Assembly: GCA_017958895.1 (NCBI GenBank)
Contig: JAGDBT010000088.1
Span: 1 to 5,392, forward strand
Direction of reading: 5' to 3'
Origin: Alphaproteobacteria bacterium
GTDB lineage: Bacteria > Pseudomonadota > Alphaproteobacteria > RF32 > CAG-239
Length of the DNA: 5,392 bases
The notes beneath the pieces were generated by a model, which was not told the origin of the DNA, did no database searches, and was given only the letters and a program-made list of their open reading frames with translations. Of this stretch, positions 1 to 5,392 are shown piece by piece. Within the stretch, counting starts at the first letter, position 1. The number at the start of each line of letters is the position of its first letter. Both the position numbers and the translations under genes were made by a program.

Positions 1-148
1 TGGCCGCCGTTACGGAAAGGTTTATAATATAGTTTTATTTAAAAGTCTATAATTTTTTTTGTTTGGGGTGTCTTTTTTGTTGCAGATAAAATTTTTTGCG
101 ATTTATTTTTCAAATTTACCCCCTGATTTATCCCGAAATCCGAAATTT

Positions 149-240
149 AAAAAATGCAAAAAATGGCAAAAAAATGGCAAAAATTGCAATTTTTTACGCA
201 AAATTGATTAAAAATCGCATATTTTTGTTGTATTTTTAAA
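149..240. promoter_or_regulatory. Helically phased A-tracts, probable curved DNA
   Basis: Runs of A or T begin near 149, 158, 168, 179, 188, 200, 210, 221 and 232. The intervals are 9 to 12 bp and average about 10.4 bp, one turn of B-DNA. The first four units are near-repeats of the form A6-7 followed by TGC, TGGC or TTGC. Phased A-tracts are known to bend DNA and, upstream of bacterial promoters, can act as UP-like elements or bind nucleoid proteins. The spacing is seen directly; a role in accBC expression is inferred from the position 55-145 bp before the accB start. Confidence 0.5.
179..194. repeat. Perfect 16-bp palindrome
   Basis: AAAAATTGCAATTTTT reads the same on both strands and is centred on TTGCAA. 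It falls within the phased A-tract region 100-116 bp before accB. With no loop it is more likely a dimer-binding operator or a chance product of AT-rich sequence than a terminator. No regulator is known to me for this exact site. Confidence 0.35.
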
Positions 241-294
241 AAAATGGTTTATAGCATTTTACTATGTGAAAATCACGAAAGGAATGTTTTTAAA

Positions 295-756
295 ATGTCT
301 AATTCCATAGATACAAAAATAATCAGCAAATTGGCTGAAATCTTAGATAAAAATCGCCTTACAGGGCTTAATTATGAAGATGAGACCTGCAAAATTTCAT
401 TGGTACGCGAGGGCGGAAGCAATATGGCTCCGGTTTATACGCCCGTTGCCTCACCGATAGCCGCACCGACAGCGGCTGTTTCCGAAGAGCCGGCCGGGGA
501 AGAAGCCGATTACAGCAACAATCCGAATGTAGTTAAGTCTCCGATGGTGGGCGTTGTTTATCTTTCCAGCAATCCGAATTCTCCGGCTTATGTCAAAGTA
601 GGGGATAATGTTTCGGAAGGCGATACGGTTTGCTTGATTGAAGCGATGAAAACCTTTAATCCGGTTAAAGCTCATAAAAGCGGTAAAGTTACCAAGATTT
701 TGGTTGAAACCGGTGATCCGATTGAATATGGAACGCCTTTGGTGGTGATTGAATAA
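295..756 (+). CDS. accB: Biotin carboxyl carrier protein of acetyl-CoA carboxylase (AccB/BCCP)
   Basis: This is the carrier subunit of cytosolic acetyl-CoA carboxylase. Its biotin is carboxylated by AccC and the carboxyl group is then passed to acetyl-CoA by the AccA/AccD carboxyltransferase to give malonyl-CoA. From the 295 start it is 153 residues, a usual BCCP length. Residues 1-43 form the N-terminal region, about 44-71 is a Pro/Ala/Glu-rich flexible linker, and about 80-153 is the biotinyl domain. The biotinylation motif is EAMKTF with the acceptor Lys at 119, preceded by a SPMVG strand and a 'thumb'-like insertion (SNPNSPAYVKVGD) typical of AccB. I chose ATG 295 because AAAGGA at 278-283 lies 11 nt upstream. 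The in-frame ATG at 244 would add 17 residues (MVYSILLCENHERNVFK) unlike BCCP N-termini and has no good ribosome-binding site. The gene lies 14 nt before accC in one operon. Identity is very secure; the start is fairly secure. Confidence 0.96.
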   Translation: MSNSIDTKIISKLAEILDKNRLTGLNYEDETCKISLVREGGSNMAPVYTPVASPIAAPTAAVSEEPAGEEADYSNNPNVVKSPMVGVVYLSSNPNSPAYVKVGDNVSEGDTVCLIEAMKTFNPVKAHKSGKVTKILVETGDPIEYGTPLVVIE

Positions 757-770
757 AAAAGAGAGCAGAT

Positions 771-2111
771 ATGTTTCAGAAAATTTTAATAGCCAATCGC
801 GGTGAAGTGGCCTTGCGTATTCACAGAGCCTGTCGGGAAATGGGAATTCGCACTGTGGCGGTACATTCCGAGGCTGATGCCAATGCCATGCATGTACGTT
901 TGGCGGATGAGGCTGTTTGCATAGGTCCGGCGCGTTCGGCAGATTCATATTTGAACAAACCGGCAATTATTTCGGCGGCAATTATCACCGGTGCCGATGC
1001 AATACATCCGGGATACGGGTTTTTATCGGAAAATGCCGATTTTGCCGAAATGGTCGAGAAACACGGTATTAATTTTATTGGTCCGAGTGTTGAACAAATG
1101 CGCCTTATGGGTGATAAAATTGCAGCTCGCAAAGTGGCAAAAGAAGCCGGATTGCCTATTACGGAAGGTTCATCTTCTTTGGAAACGGTGGAAGAAGCCA
1201 AAAAGTGGGCTGAAAAAATCGGTTATCCGGTAATCATTAAGGCAAAAGACGGCGGTGGCGGAAAGGGTATGAAAATTGCCTATAGCGAAGACGATATCGA
1301 AGAAGCCTATACAATGGCCCGCGCCGAAGCAAAAGCTTCTTTTTCCAGCGATACCGTATATATGGAAAAATATTTGCAGCATCCGCGCCACATTGAAATT
1401 CAGATATTGGCTGATAAATACGGCAACGTTGTGCATTTAGGCGAACGTGATTGTTCTATTCAACGAGCCAATCAAAAGGTTATTGAAGAAACACCTTCTC
1501 CGGCCTTAAATCAGTCGCAACGTCTGCAAATAGGCGAATTGGTACGCAAAGCTATTGCTAAAATAGGCTATTGTAATGCCGGAACATTGGAGTTTTTGTA
1601 TGAAGACGGGAAGTTCTATTTTATGGAAATGAATACCCGTCTGCAGGTTGAACATCCGGTTACGGAAGCCATTACAGGCATTGATATAGTTAAAGAGCAA
1701 ATAAGAATTGCCTCCGGTGCACATCTCGGCTACAGCCAGGAAGATATACAATTTAACGGTCATGCAATTGAGTGCAGAATCAATGCCGAAGATCCGGAAA
1801 CTTTTGTACCTTGTCCGGGGAAAATTAAGGAATGGCATGCACCGGGCGGTTTAGGGGTGAGAGTTGATTCGGAAATTTATTCCGGTTATGAAATTCCGCC
1901 TTTTTATGACAGCATGATAGCAAAGTTGATTGTAAATGGTCCGACTCGTAATGCAACTTTGATGAAATTGCGTCGGGCTTTGGAAGAATTTGTTATTATG
2001 GGTGTTAAAACCACAATTCCTTTGCATCAGGAGATTATCTCGCAACCTGATTATATTGACGGGCAGTATGATAATCATTGGTTGGAAAATTATATGAAAA
2101 ACAAAAAATAA
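771..2111 (+). CDS. accC: Biotin carboxylase subunit of acetyl-CoA carboxylase (AccC)
   Basis: AccC is the ATP-grasp enzyme that carboxylates the biotin on AccB using ATP and bicarbonate. The 446-residue length matches the family (about 445-450). The N-terminal domain opens with KILIANRGEVALRI (4-17) and contains HPGYGFLSENADFA (79-92). The ATP-grasp part has Lys116, Lys159 and the glycine-rich loop GGGGKGM (161-167). The RDCSIQRANQKVIEE segment (226-240) is followed by metal and bicarbonate residues Glu274, Glu286, Asn288 and Arg290 in EMNTRLQVEHPVTE. Arg336 in ECRINAEDP matches the catalytic Arg of E. coli AccC (Arg338, offset of two). No key residue is missing. GAGAG at 761-765 lies 5 nt before the ATG, and the 14-nt gap after accB implies cotranscription. 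The stop codon runs straight into the terminator A-tract. Confidence 0.98.
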   Translation: MFQKILIANRGEVALRIHRACREMGIRTVAVHSEADANAMHVRLADEAVCIGPARSADSYLNKPAIISAAIITGADAIHPGYGFLSENADFAEMVEKHGINFIGPSVEQMRLMGDKIAARKVAKEAGLPITEGSSSLETVEEAKKWAEKIGYPVIIKAKDGGGGKGMKIAYSEDDIEEAYTMARAEAKASFSSDTVYMEKYLQHPRHIEIQILADKYGNVVHLGERDCSIQRANQKVIEETPSPALNQSQRLQIGELVRKAIAKIGYCNAGTLEFLYEDGKFYFMEMNTRLQVEHPVTEAITGIDIVKEQIRIASGAHLGYSQEDIQFNGHAIECRINAEDPETFVPCPGKIKEWHAPGGLGVRVDSEIYSGYEIPPFYDSMIAKLIVNGPTRNATLMKLRRALEEFVIMGVKTTIPLHQEIISQPDYIDGQYDNHWLENYMKNKK

Positions 2112-2144
2112 AAAAAAACTCCCGTTTGCTGCGGGAGTTTTTTT
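2112..2144. terminator. Bidirectional rho-independent terminator
   Basis: A 13-bp perfect stem (2112-2124 with 2132-2144) has a GC-containing core, ACTCCCG/CGGGAGT, and a 7-nt loop (TTTGCTG). The stem base is seven A:T pairs, so a U-run follows the hairpin whichever strand is transcribed. It starts directly after the accC stop and lies 20 nt past the chpT stop, so it can end both convergent operons. Confidence 0.92.
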
Positions 2145-2163
2145 GTGTGATGTGATAAAGCAA

Positions 2164-2772
2164 TTAAACAATGTTCATATTGAGGCTGTTTTCGCTTGCT
2201 TGTATTTTAAAAGTTGCTTTATTGCCGAGCAGCTCTTTCAAATATATAAGAGCGGCAAATTGCGATAAATCACTATCAATCTTTTCATTGTTTATAAGAC
2301 AATTGTAAGTTTCGATTTTTGCCGCCGAAAGCTTAAAATCGGAAACAACTTTCATAATTATGCCGCTTTTGTTGATGTCAATTGTTAAATCGCCGCCTTT
2401 AATACAGATTTCAGCCATTATCATTACGCACAGGCAGATTATTTTGGCCAATTCGGCGGAAGCTCCGTTTAATTTCAGTTTTAAAGGAGTTGATTTGTTG
2501 GCTACGGTTGCCAAATAATCAGCACATAATTTTTGCAAATCGGTGCCCTCAGTGATTTTGCCGTTGGAGCCGAAAGCAACGCGGAAAAATTGTTGACGGG
2601 CTTTTAAGGTGGAGGTGGAAATAGAAAATAACTGCAAGGTATCTTCATCCATAATATTGTTATTTTCGGACAATAGTTCCAAGGAACTCGCTAAAGCACC
2701 TATACTTCCGCCTAAGTCATGGCTGATACGAGTGCAAACCATTTCGGCGATTTCTGTGGGAAGATAAGTCAT
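2164..2772 (-). CDS. chpT: ChpT-like histidine phosphotransferase
   Basis: ChpT is the cytoplasmic phosphotransferase of the alphaproteobacterial cell-cycle relay. It takes phosphate from the hybrid kinase CckA and passes it to the response regulators CtrA and CpdR. This 202-residue protein is near the family length. Residues about 1-75 form the dimerising helical hairpin with the H-box RISHDLGGSIGALASSLELL, whose phospho-acceptor would be His18. ARQQFFRVAFG (58-68) closes the second helix and resembles the conserved ChpT RxxFFRxAFG segment. Residues about 76-202 would be the degenerate, non-catalytic ATPase-like domain; it lacks visible N, G1 and G2 ATP-binding boxes and contains KGGDLTIDI near 125-133. 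The start has a strong Shine-Dalgarno AGGAG (2780-2784) with a 7-nt spacer. The upstream gene's TAG is embedded in TAGGAG, indicating translational coupling. The name rests on motif recognition. A diverged histidine kinase-like protein is the alternative, but the missing ATP site argues against it. Confidence 0.85.
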   Translation of the reverse strand: MTYLPTEIAEMVCTRISHDLGGSIGALASSLELLSENNNIMDEDTLQLFSISTSTLKARQQFFRVAFGSNGKITEGTDLQKLCADYLATVANKSTPLKLKLNGASAELAKIICLCVMIMAEICIKGGDLTIDINKSGIIMKVVSDFKLSAAKIETYNCLINNEKIDSDLSQFAALIYLKELLGNKATFKIQASENSLNMNIV

Positions 2773-2779
2773 ATTCCAA

Positions 2780-2785
2780 CTCCTA
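2780..2785 (-). promoter_or_regulatory. chpT Shine-Dalgarno fused to upstream stop codon
   Basis: On the minus strand TAGGAG carries both the TAG stop of the exported-protein gene (2783-2785) and the AGGAG ribosome-binding site of chpT. Its spacer to the chpT ATG is 7 nt. Ribosomes ending the first gene stop directly on the start region of the second, which supports coupled translation. Confidence 0.8.
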
Positions 2786-3649
2786 AAATGTATAAACTGC
2801 CGTATTCATAAATTTTTGGTCTTCGCGCGACATTCTGGTATAATCAAGTTCAAGTAACATCGGATCTTCCAAAACAAGTCTTCCCGTTGCGGCCTGCAGA
2901 CTCGGTTTTTTATCTCCCAAGCCCCAAATTACTTGTTCTCTGTTATCCGGAGCTCCGTATTTTTGATTGATTTTCTTCCAAAAATCAAAAACTTTAATGT
3001 TGCGCAGATAATCGGCTTTGGCACCGCTGCCTTTAATATTTGCGGCCTCGGTTTCATACATTACGCGATATACTTTGTTGCCGGTAAAATTGCTGGTAAA
3101 ATAAACATCAATGGTTTCTTTGGTTTGGAAATTGCTGAAAGCCATATGTTGAACATATTGATAGTTATTCTTTTTTGCCAACAAAATTACGCAGTTGCCG
3201 ATTCTTTCATATCCTATAACACCTTGATTGCGGCATTGTTCTTCATAGCGCCAACGCACGAAATTCGGAATTTCCAGATGCTCGGCGGTTTTTTGATAGC
3301 CGCGTTTTTGCATGGCCTCCAAAACCTGTTGGCGATCCATACGCAACATAATGCCGGAAATATCAAACACGGAAGCATTCGAACGTTTTACGGGAACCAC
3401 CTCCGGGGTATCGTTATTAAATACTTGCGAACTTTTTTCGGCAACTTTATCCACCAGATTATTTATCCAGCTTTTATCTCCCTTTTGAGCCGCTTCTTCC
3501 ATTTCTTCCGATACATCTTGTTGCAAATAATCGGTAAGAGAACCGTTGACGTTTTGATTTGAAATGTTGTCATCGGCCAAAGCCTTTGCCTGCGTAAGGA
3601 AAAGGGCGAGGGCGGTTAAACATAAATAAAAAGGCGTTTTCGTTCTCAT
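2783..3649 (-). CDS. Uncharacterised exported protein cotranscribed with chpT
   Basis: I do not recognise this 288-residue protein and assign no function. A Sec signal peptide is clear: basic MRTK, a hydrophobic stretch at about 6-20, and a signal peptidase I site at ALA-DD (after Ala25). There is no lipobox, so the mature protein should be periplasmic. Residues 41-78 are charged and probably helical, and 79-92 look like a linker. A folded part runs from about 93 to 288. It opens with FDISGIMLRMDRQQVLEAMQKRGY (95-118), a pattern recalling 'G-x-x-L-G-M-x-x-x-E-V' segments of small envelope proteins, and includes FWKKINQKYGAPDNREQVIWG (223-243). Cys139 and Cys153 are the only cysteines of the mature form and could make a disulfide. 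GAGA at 3657-3660 lies 7 nt before the ATG. A plus-strand open frame at 2933-3562 is judged a shadow because this strand has the signal peptide, a ribosome-binding site and coupling to chpT. Confidence 0.88.
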   Translation of the reverse strand: MRTKTPFYLCLTALALFLTQAKALADDNISNQNVNGSLTDYLQQDVSEEMEEAAQKGDKSWINNLVDKVAEKSSQVFNNDTPEVVPVKRSNASVFDISGIMLRMDRQQVLEAMQKRGYQKTAEHLEIPNFVRWRYEEQCRNQGVIGYERIGNCVILLAKKNNYQYVQHMAFSNFQTKETIDVYFTSNFTGNKVYRVMYETEAANIKGSGAKADYLRNIKVFDFWKKINQKYGAPDNREQVIWGLGDKKPSLQAATGRLVLEDPMLLELDYTRMSREDQKFMNTAVYTF

Positions 3650-3679
3650 TATTTTATCTCAAACTCACATACTGAGCGA

Positions 3680-3685
3680 ATTTTA
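3680..3685 (-). promoter_or_regulatory. Candidate -10 element of exported-protein/chpT operon
   Basis: On the minus strand TAAAAT matches TATAAT at 5 of 6 positions. Transcription from it would start near 3673 and give a 5' leader of roughly 23 nt containing the GAGA ribosome-binding site. No good -35 hexamer is 17 nt upstream; the TTAA-N7-TTAA box lies there instead, as in activator-dependent CtrA promoters. It is weak evidence in AT-rich DNA. Confidence 0.35.
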
Positions 3686-3696
3686 ATCTTTTTAAC

Positions 3697-3711
3697 TTAA
3701 AAAATATTTAA
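3697..3711. promoter_or_regulatory. Candidate CtrA-binding box (TTAA-N7-TTAA)
   Basis: TTAA at 3697-3700 and TTAA at 3708-3711 are separated by exactly seven bases (AAAATAT), the full published CtrA consensus. The box would span about -24 to -38 relative to the start implied by the -10 candidate at 3680-3685, overlapping the -35 region as in CtrA-activated promoters. It is 48-62 nt upstream of the exported-protein ATG. It is the only such match I found in the two intergenic regions large enough to hold promoters (1-294 and 3650-3776). High local AT content makes a chance match possible. Confidence 0.45.
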
Positions 3712-3776
3712 TAAGCGGAGGTTTTGTTGTTTACAAGCGCTAAAAAAAACAATAAATTGAGCACTAAGAGGAAGAA

Positions 3777-5129
3777 ATGACAGATATGGTGCATATTATA
3801 GGAGCCGGTTTGGCCGGGGCGGAAGCCGCATGGCAATTGGCAAAAAGGGGGATAAGAGTAAAGCTTTTTGAGATGAAGCCCTTAAAATTTTCACCGGCTC
3901 ATAAAAAAGAGACTTTTGCGGAATTGGTATGCTCAAATTCTCTGCGTTCGGATGATTTTTTGCATAATGCGGTAGGGTTGATGCATGAAGAAATGCGACG
4001 TTTCGGCTCGCTGATTATGGAAAGTGCCGATGCTTGTCGAGTTCCGGCAGGCGGCGCGTTGGCGGTTGACAGAGACGGTTTTGCCGACCGGATAACGCAA
4101 AAACTTAAAGCTTCGCCTTATATCGAAGTTATCAATAAAGAAATTACGGAATTTCCGGCAGCGGAAGATCCGTTGACCATTATTGCTACCGGTCCGCTCA
4201 CAAGTTCGGCTTTTATTGACGCAATTTTAAGCAAAATAGAGCATAAATCGCTGTCTTTTTATGATGCCATTGCACCGGTCGTTTATAAGGAAAGTATCAA
4301 TTTTGAAAAAGCCTGGTTTCAATCGCGTTACGATAAGGGCGATAAGTTTGATTATATCAACTGTCCGCTTAATAAAGATGAATATTATGCCTTTGTTGAG
4401 GCCTTGGAAAAAGCGGAGAAAATGCCGTTTCATGATTTCGAAGAGCCTAATTATTTCGATGGATGTTTGCCTATAGAAGTTATGGCAGAACGCGGCAAAG
4501 ATACTTTGTTGTTCGGACCGATGAAACCGGTGGGATTAACTAATCCGCACTCGGTTGAAAAACCTTATGCCGTGGTGCAATTGCGGCAAGATAATAAAGA
4601 AGATACCTTACGCAATATAGTCGGTTTTCAAACTAAACTGAAATATGGAGAGCAGGAGCGAATTTTCAGAATGATTCCGGGGTTGGAAAATGCCGAATTT
4701 GCCCGTTTGGGCGGGATTCATAAAAATACCTTTATTCAAAGTCCTTTGCTGTTGAACGAGTTTTTGCAGCTGAAAAGTCAGCCGAATGTGATGTTTGCCG
4801 GGCAAATCAGCGGTTGTGAAGGCTATGTGGAAAGTGCTGATGTCGGTATGATGGCCGGCTATTTTGCCTCTTGTCTGATTAACGCTGAAACTCCGGTTTT
4901 GCCGCCGCCGACAACGGCAACCGGCGCTATGTTGGCACATTTGCAGGATAATACGGCTGATTATCAGCCGATGAATATTAATTTCGGTTTGTTTCCGACA
5001 ATACAGGGCGAAAAAACGGTTAACGGTAAATTTCGCAAAATAAAAGGAGCCGACAGAAAAGAGGCGTATTGCCGGCGTGCTTTGCAGGATTTTGCTTTAT
5101 GGATGGAAAAAGTAAATGCCGGAATATAA
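3777..5129 (+). CDS. trmFO: Methylenetetrahydrofolate--tRNA-(uracil-5-)-methyltransferase TrmFO
   Basis: TrmFO makes 5-methyluridine at position 54 in the T-loop of tRNAs, using methylenetetrahydrofolate as carbon donor and reduced FAD. The 450-residue length fits the family (about 435-475). The N-terminal FAD-binding Rossmann motif is HIIGAGLAGAEAAWQLA (6-22), with FEMKP at 31-35. LVCSNSLRSDD (50-60) carries the first conserved Cys (Cys52), and FDGCLPIEVMAERG (227-240) the second (Cys230); these match the two catalytic cysteines known in TrmFO. RLGGIHKNTFIQSP (310-323) and AGQISGCEGYVESADVGMMAG (341-361) are the family's C-terminal FAD/tRNA signatures. GAGGA at 3768-3772 is only 4 nt before this ATG. 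The in-frame ATG at 3786 (Met4, 13 nt away) is a possible alternative that would start directly at the Rossmann strand. The 3' end overlaps the next gene. Confidence 0.97.
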   Translation: MTDMVHIIGAGLAGAEAAWQLAKRGIRVKLFEMKPLKFSPAHKKETFAELVCSNSLRSDDFLHNAVGLMHEEMRRFGSLIMESADACRVPAGGALAVDRDGFADRITQKLKASPYIEVINKEITEFPAAEDPLTIIATGPLTSSAFIDAILSKIEHKSLSFYDAIAPVVYKESINFEKAWFQSRYDKGDKFDYINCPLNKDEYYAFVEALEKAEKMPFHDFEEPNYFDGCLPIEVMAERGKDTLLFGPMKPVGLTNPHSVEKPYAVVQLRQDNKEDTLRNIVGFQTKLKYGEQERIFRMIPGLENAEFARLGGIHKNTFIQSPLLLNEFLQLKSQPNVMFAGQISGCEGYVESADVGMMAGYFASCLINAETPVLPPPTTATGAMLAHLQDNTADYQPMNINFGLFPTIQGEKTVNGKFRKIKGADRKEAYCRRALQDFALWMEKVNAGI

Positions 5130-5392
5130 TTTGCAAAATCTGCTGAAAAAAGAATATCACGACTTGTGGCGCAATTATGAAGATTTTGCCGAGTTGGGTT
5201 TGGCTCATTTTTTTCGCGCGGCAGTGAACCCTGAGGTTAAAAAACAACAGCTAGATTTTTTGGAAAAAGCCATACGCAAAGATTTTGTTGTGCAGGATAA
5301 TAAACTGGCAAAATTGCAAAGAGCGTTTGTGAAGGAAAATCTGTCGTTGTATTTGTTGTTGGATTTTTTGCCCGTTTGGCGACGTTTGGCAA
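5116..5392 (+). CDS. Unidentified protein, N-terminal part, overlapping trmFO
   Basis: An open frame starts at ATG 5116 inside the last codons of trmFO (14-nt overlap, +1 frame) and stays open for 92 codons to the window edge. It is therefore a 3'-truncated gene. GGA at 5105-5107 gives a weak ribosome-binding site with an 8-nt spacer, so it probably depends on translational coupling to trmFO. The product begins MPEYNLQNLLKKEYHDLW and is helical, charged and without a signal peptide or membrane segment. The stretch ending KENLSLYLLLDFLPVWRRLA (73-92) vaguely recalls the helix before the second aspartate-rich region of squalene/phytoene synthase-like proteins. That is a guess, made with low confidence, and no catalytic motif is present in the visible part. 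Codon and base usage resemble the neighbouring genes. Confidence 0.7.
   Translation, partial: MPEYNLQNLLKKEYHDLWRNYEDFAELGLAHFFRAAVNPEVKKQQLDFLEKAIRKDFVVQDNKLAKLQRAFVKENLSLYLLLDFLPVWRRLA

Larger units (their letters stand above)
1..294. other. AT-rich gene-free leader upstream of accB
   Basis: No gene is supported here. The first ~20 bases are GC-rich and may be the tail of an upstream gene, but the three plus frames stop at 25-27, 30-32 and 50-52, too short to identify. The rest is very AT-rich. Two perfect TATAAT hexamers lie at 23-28 and 48-53; neither has a good -35 partner inside the window, so a promoter there is only possible. From about 149 to 240 there are regularly spaced A- or T-tracts, listed separately. 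No tRNA, riboswitch fold or rho-independent terminator hairpin was seen. The region probably holds the promoter and 5' untranslated region of accBC, but the transcription start cannot be placed. Confidence 0.6.
3650..3776. promoter_or_regulatory. Divergent intergenic promoter region
   Basis: This 127-bp AT-rich gap separates the minus-strand exported-protein/chpT pair from plus-strand trmFO, so it should hold both promoters. It contains four TTAA tetramers within 3683-3711, two of them forming a CtrA-type box (separate entry). On the trmFO side TTTACA (3730-3735, 5/6 to the -35 consensus) is followed after 17 nt by the weak -10 candidate TAAATT (3753-3758). Confidence 0.6.

Noticed and set aside
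23..53. Two TATAAT hexamers (23-28 and 48-53) as definite promoters
   Set aside because: Neither has a convincing -35 hexamer at 16-18 nt within the window, and such hexamers are common by chance in AT-rich DNA; kept only as a remark in the leader entry.
1..76. Possible tRNA on the minus strand ending in CCA at base 1
   Set aside because: The first bases read CCA on the minus strand, but the following sequence is AT-rich with no T-loop, anticodon stem or acceptor pairing.
149..187. Short tandem A-rich units as a CRISPR-like or mobile repeat array
   Set aside because: Units are only 9-11 bp, imperfect, and lack distinct spacers; they are better explained as phased A-tracts.
266..276. Small hairpin GTGA-AAA-TCAC just before the accB ribosome-binding site
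   Set aside because: Only four base pairs with a three-base loop; too weak to call a regulatory structure.
244..294. ATG at 244 as the accB start
   Set aside because: It adds 17 residues unlike BCCP N-termini and lacks a ribosome-binding site, whereas ATG 295 follows AAAGGA at a workable distance.
451..966. 171-codon minus-strand open frame across accB and accC
   Set aside because: It lies antisense to two very well-supported conserved genes and spans their junction; its composition is not that of a real protein.
2933..3562. Long 209-codon plus-strand open frame antisense to the exported-protein gene
   Set aside because: The opposite strand has a signal peptide, a good ribosome-binding site and stop/Shine-Dalgarno coupling to chpT. 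The antisense product reads like a shadow translation with no recognisable domain.

Overview
The window looks like chromosomal DNA from an AT-rich alphaproteobacterium. The main pointer is a ChpT-type histidine phosphotransferase, a family known from the alphaproteobacterial CckA-ChpT-CtrA cell-cycle phosphorelay. TrmFO, the folate/FAD-dependent tRNA methyltransferase, also occurs in this class. The AT-rich intergenic DNA suggests a low-GC lineage, perhaps host-associated, but the species cannot be named from this sequence. No mobile element, tRNA, rRNA or CRISPR array is visible.

Layout. Bases 1-294 are a very AT-rich gene-free leader with helically phased A-tracts and a 16-bp palindrome. 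It is followed by accB (295-756) and accC (771-2111) on the plus strand, 14 nt apart. These encode the biotin carrier and biotin carboxylase subunits of acetyl-CoA carboxylase, the first committed step of fatty-acid synthesis. A long hairpin with T-tracts on both sides (2112-2144) ends this operon. It also ends the convergent minus-strand pair, an unrecognised exported 288-residue protein (3649-2783) followed by chpT (2772-2164). The stop codon of the first gene of that pair lies inside the Shine-Dalgarno sequence of chpT, so the two are very probably cotranscribed and translationally coupled. A 127-bp divergent intergenic region (3650-3776) separates this pair from plus-strand trmFO (3777-5129). 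An unrecognised gene begins inside the end of trmFO, overlaps it by 14 nt, and runs off the window.

How the genes fit together. These are three housekeeping or regulatory modules: lipid precursor synthesis, cell-cycle phosphorelay, and tRNA modification. The most interesting link is a perfect TTAA-N7-TTAA sequence (the CtrA consensus) at 3697-3711. It sits where an activator site would sit upstream of a -10-like hexamer for the exported-protein/chpT operon. If real, CtrA would control the gene for the phosphotransferase that activates it. There is no clear sign of an entirely new multi-gene system. The least explained items are the exported protein coupled to chpT and the curved leader of accBC.
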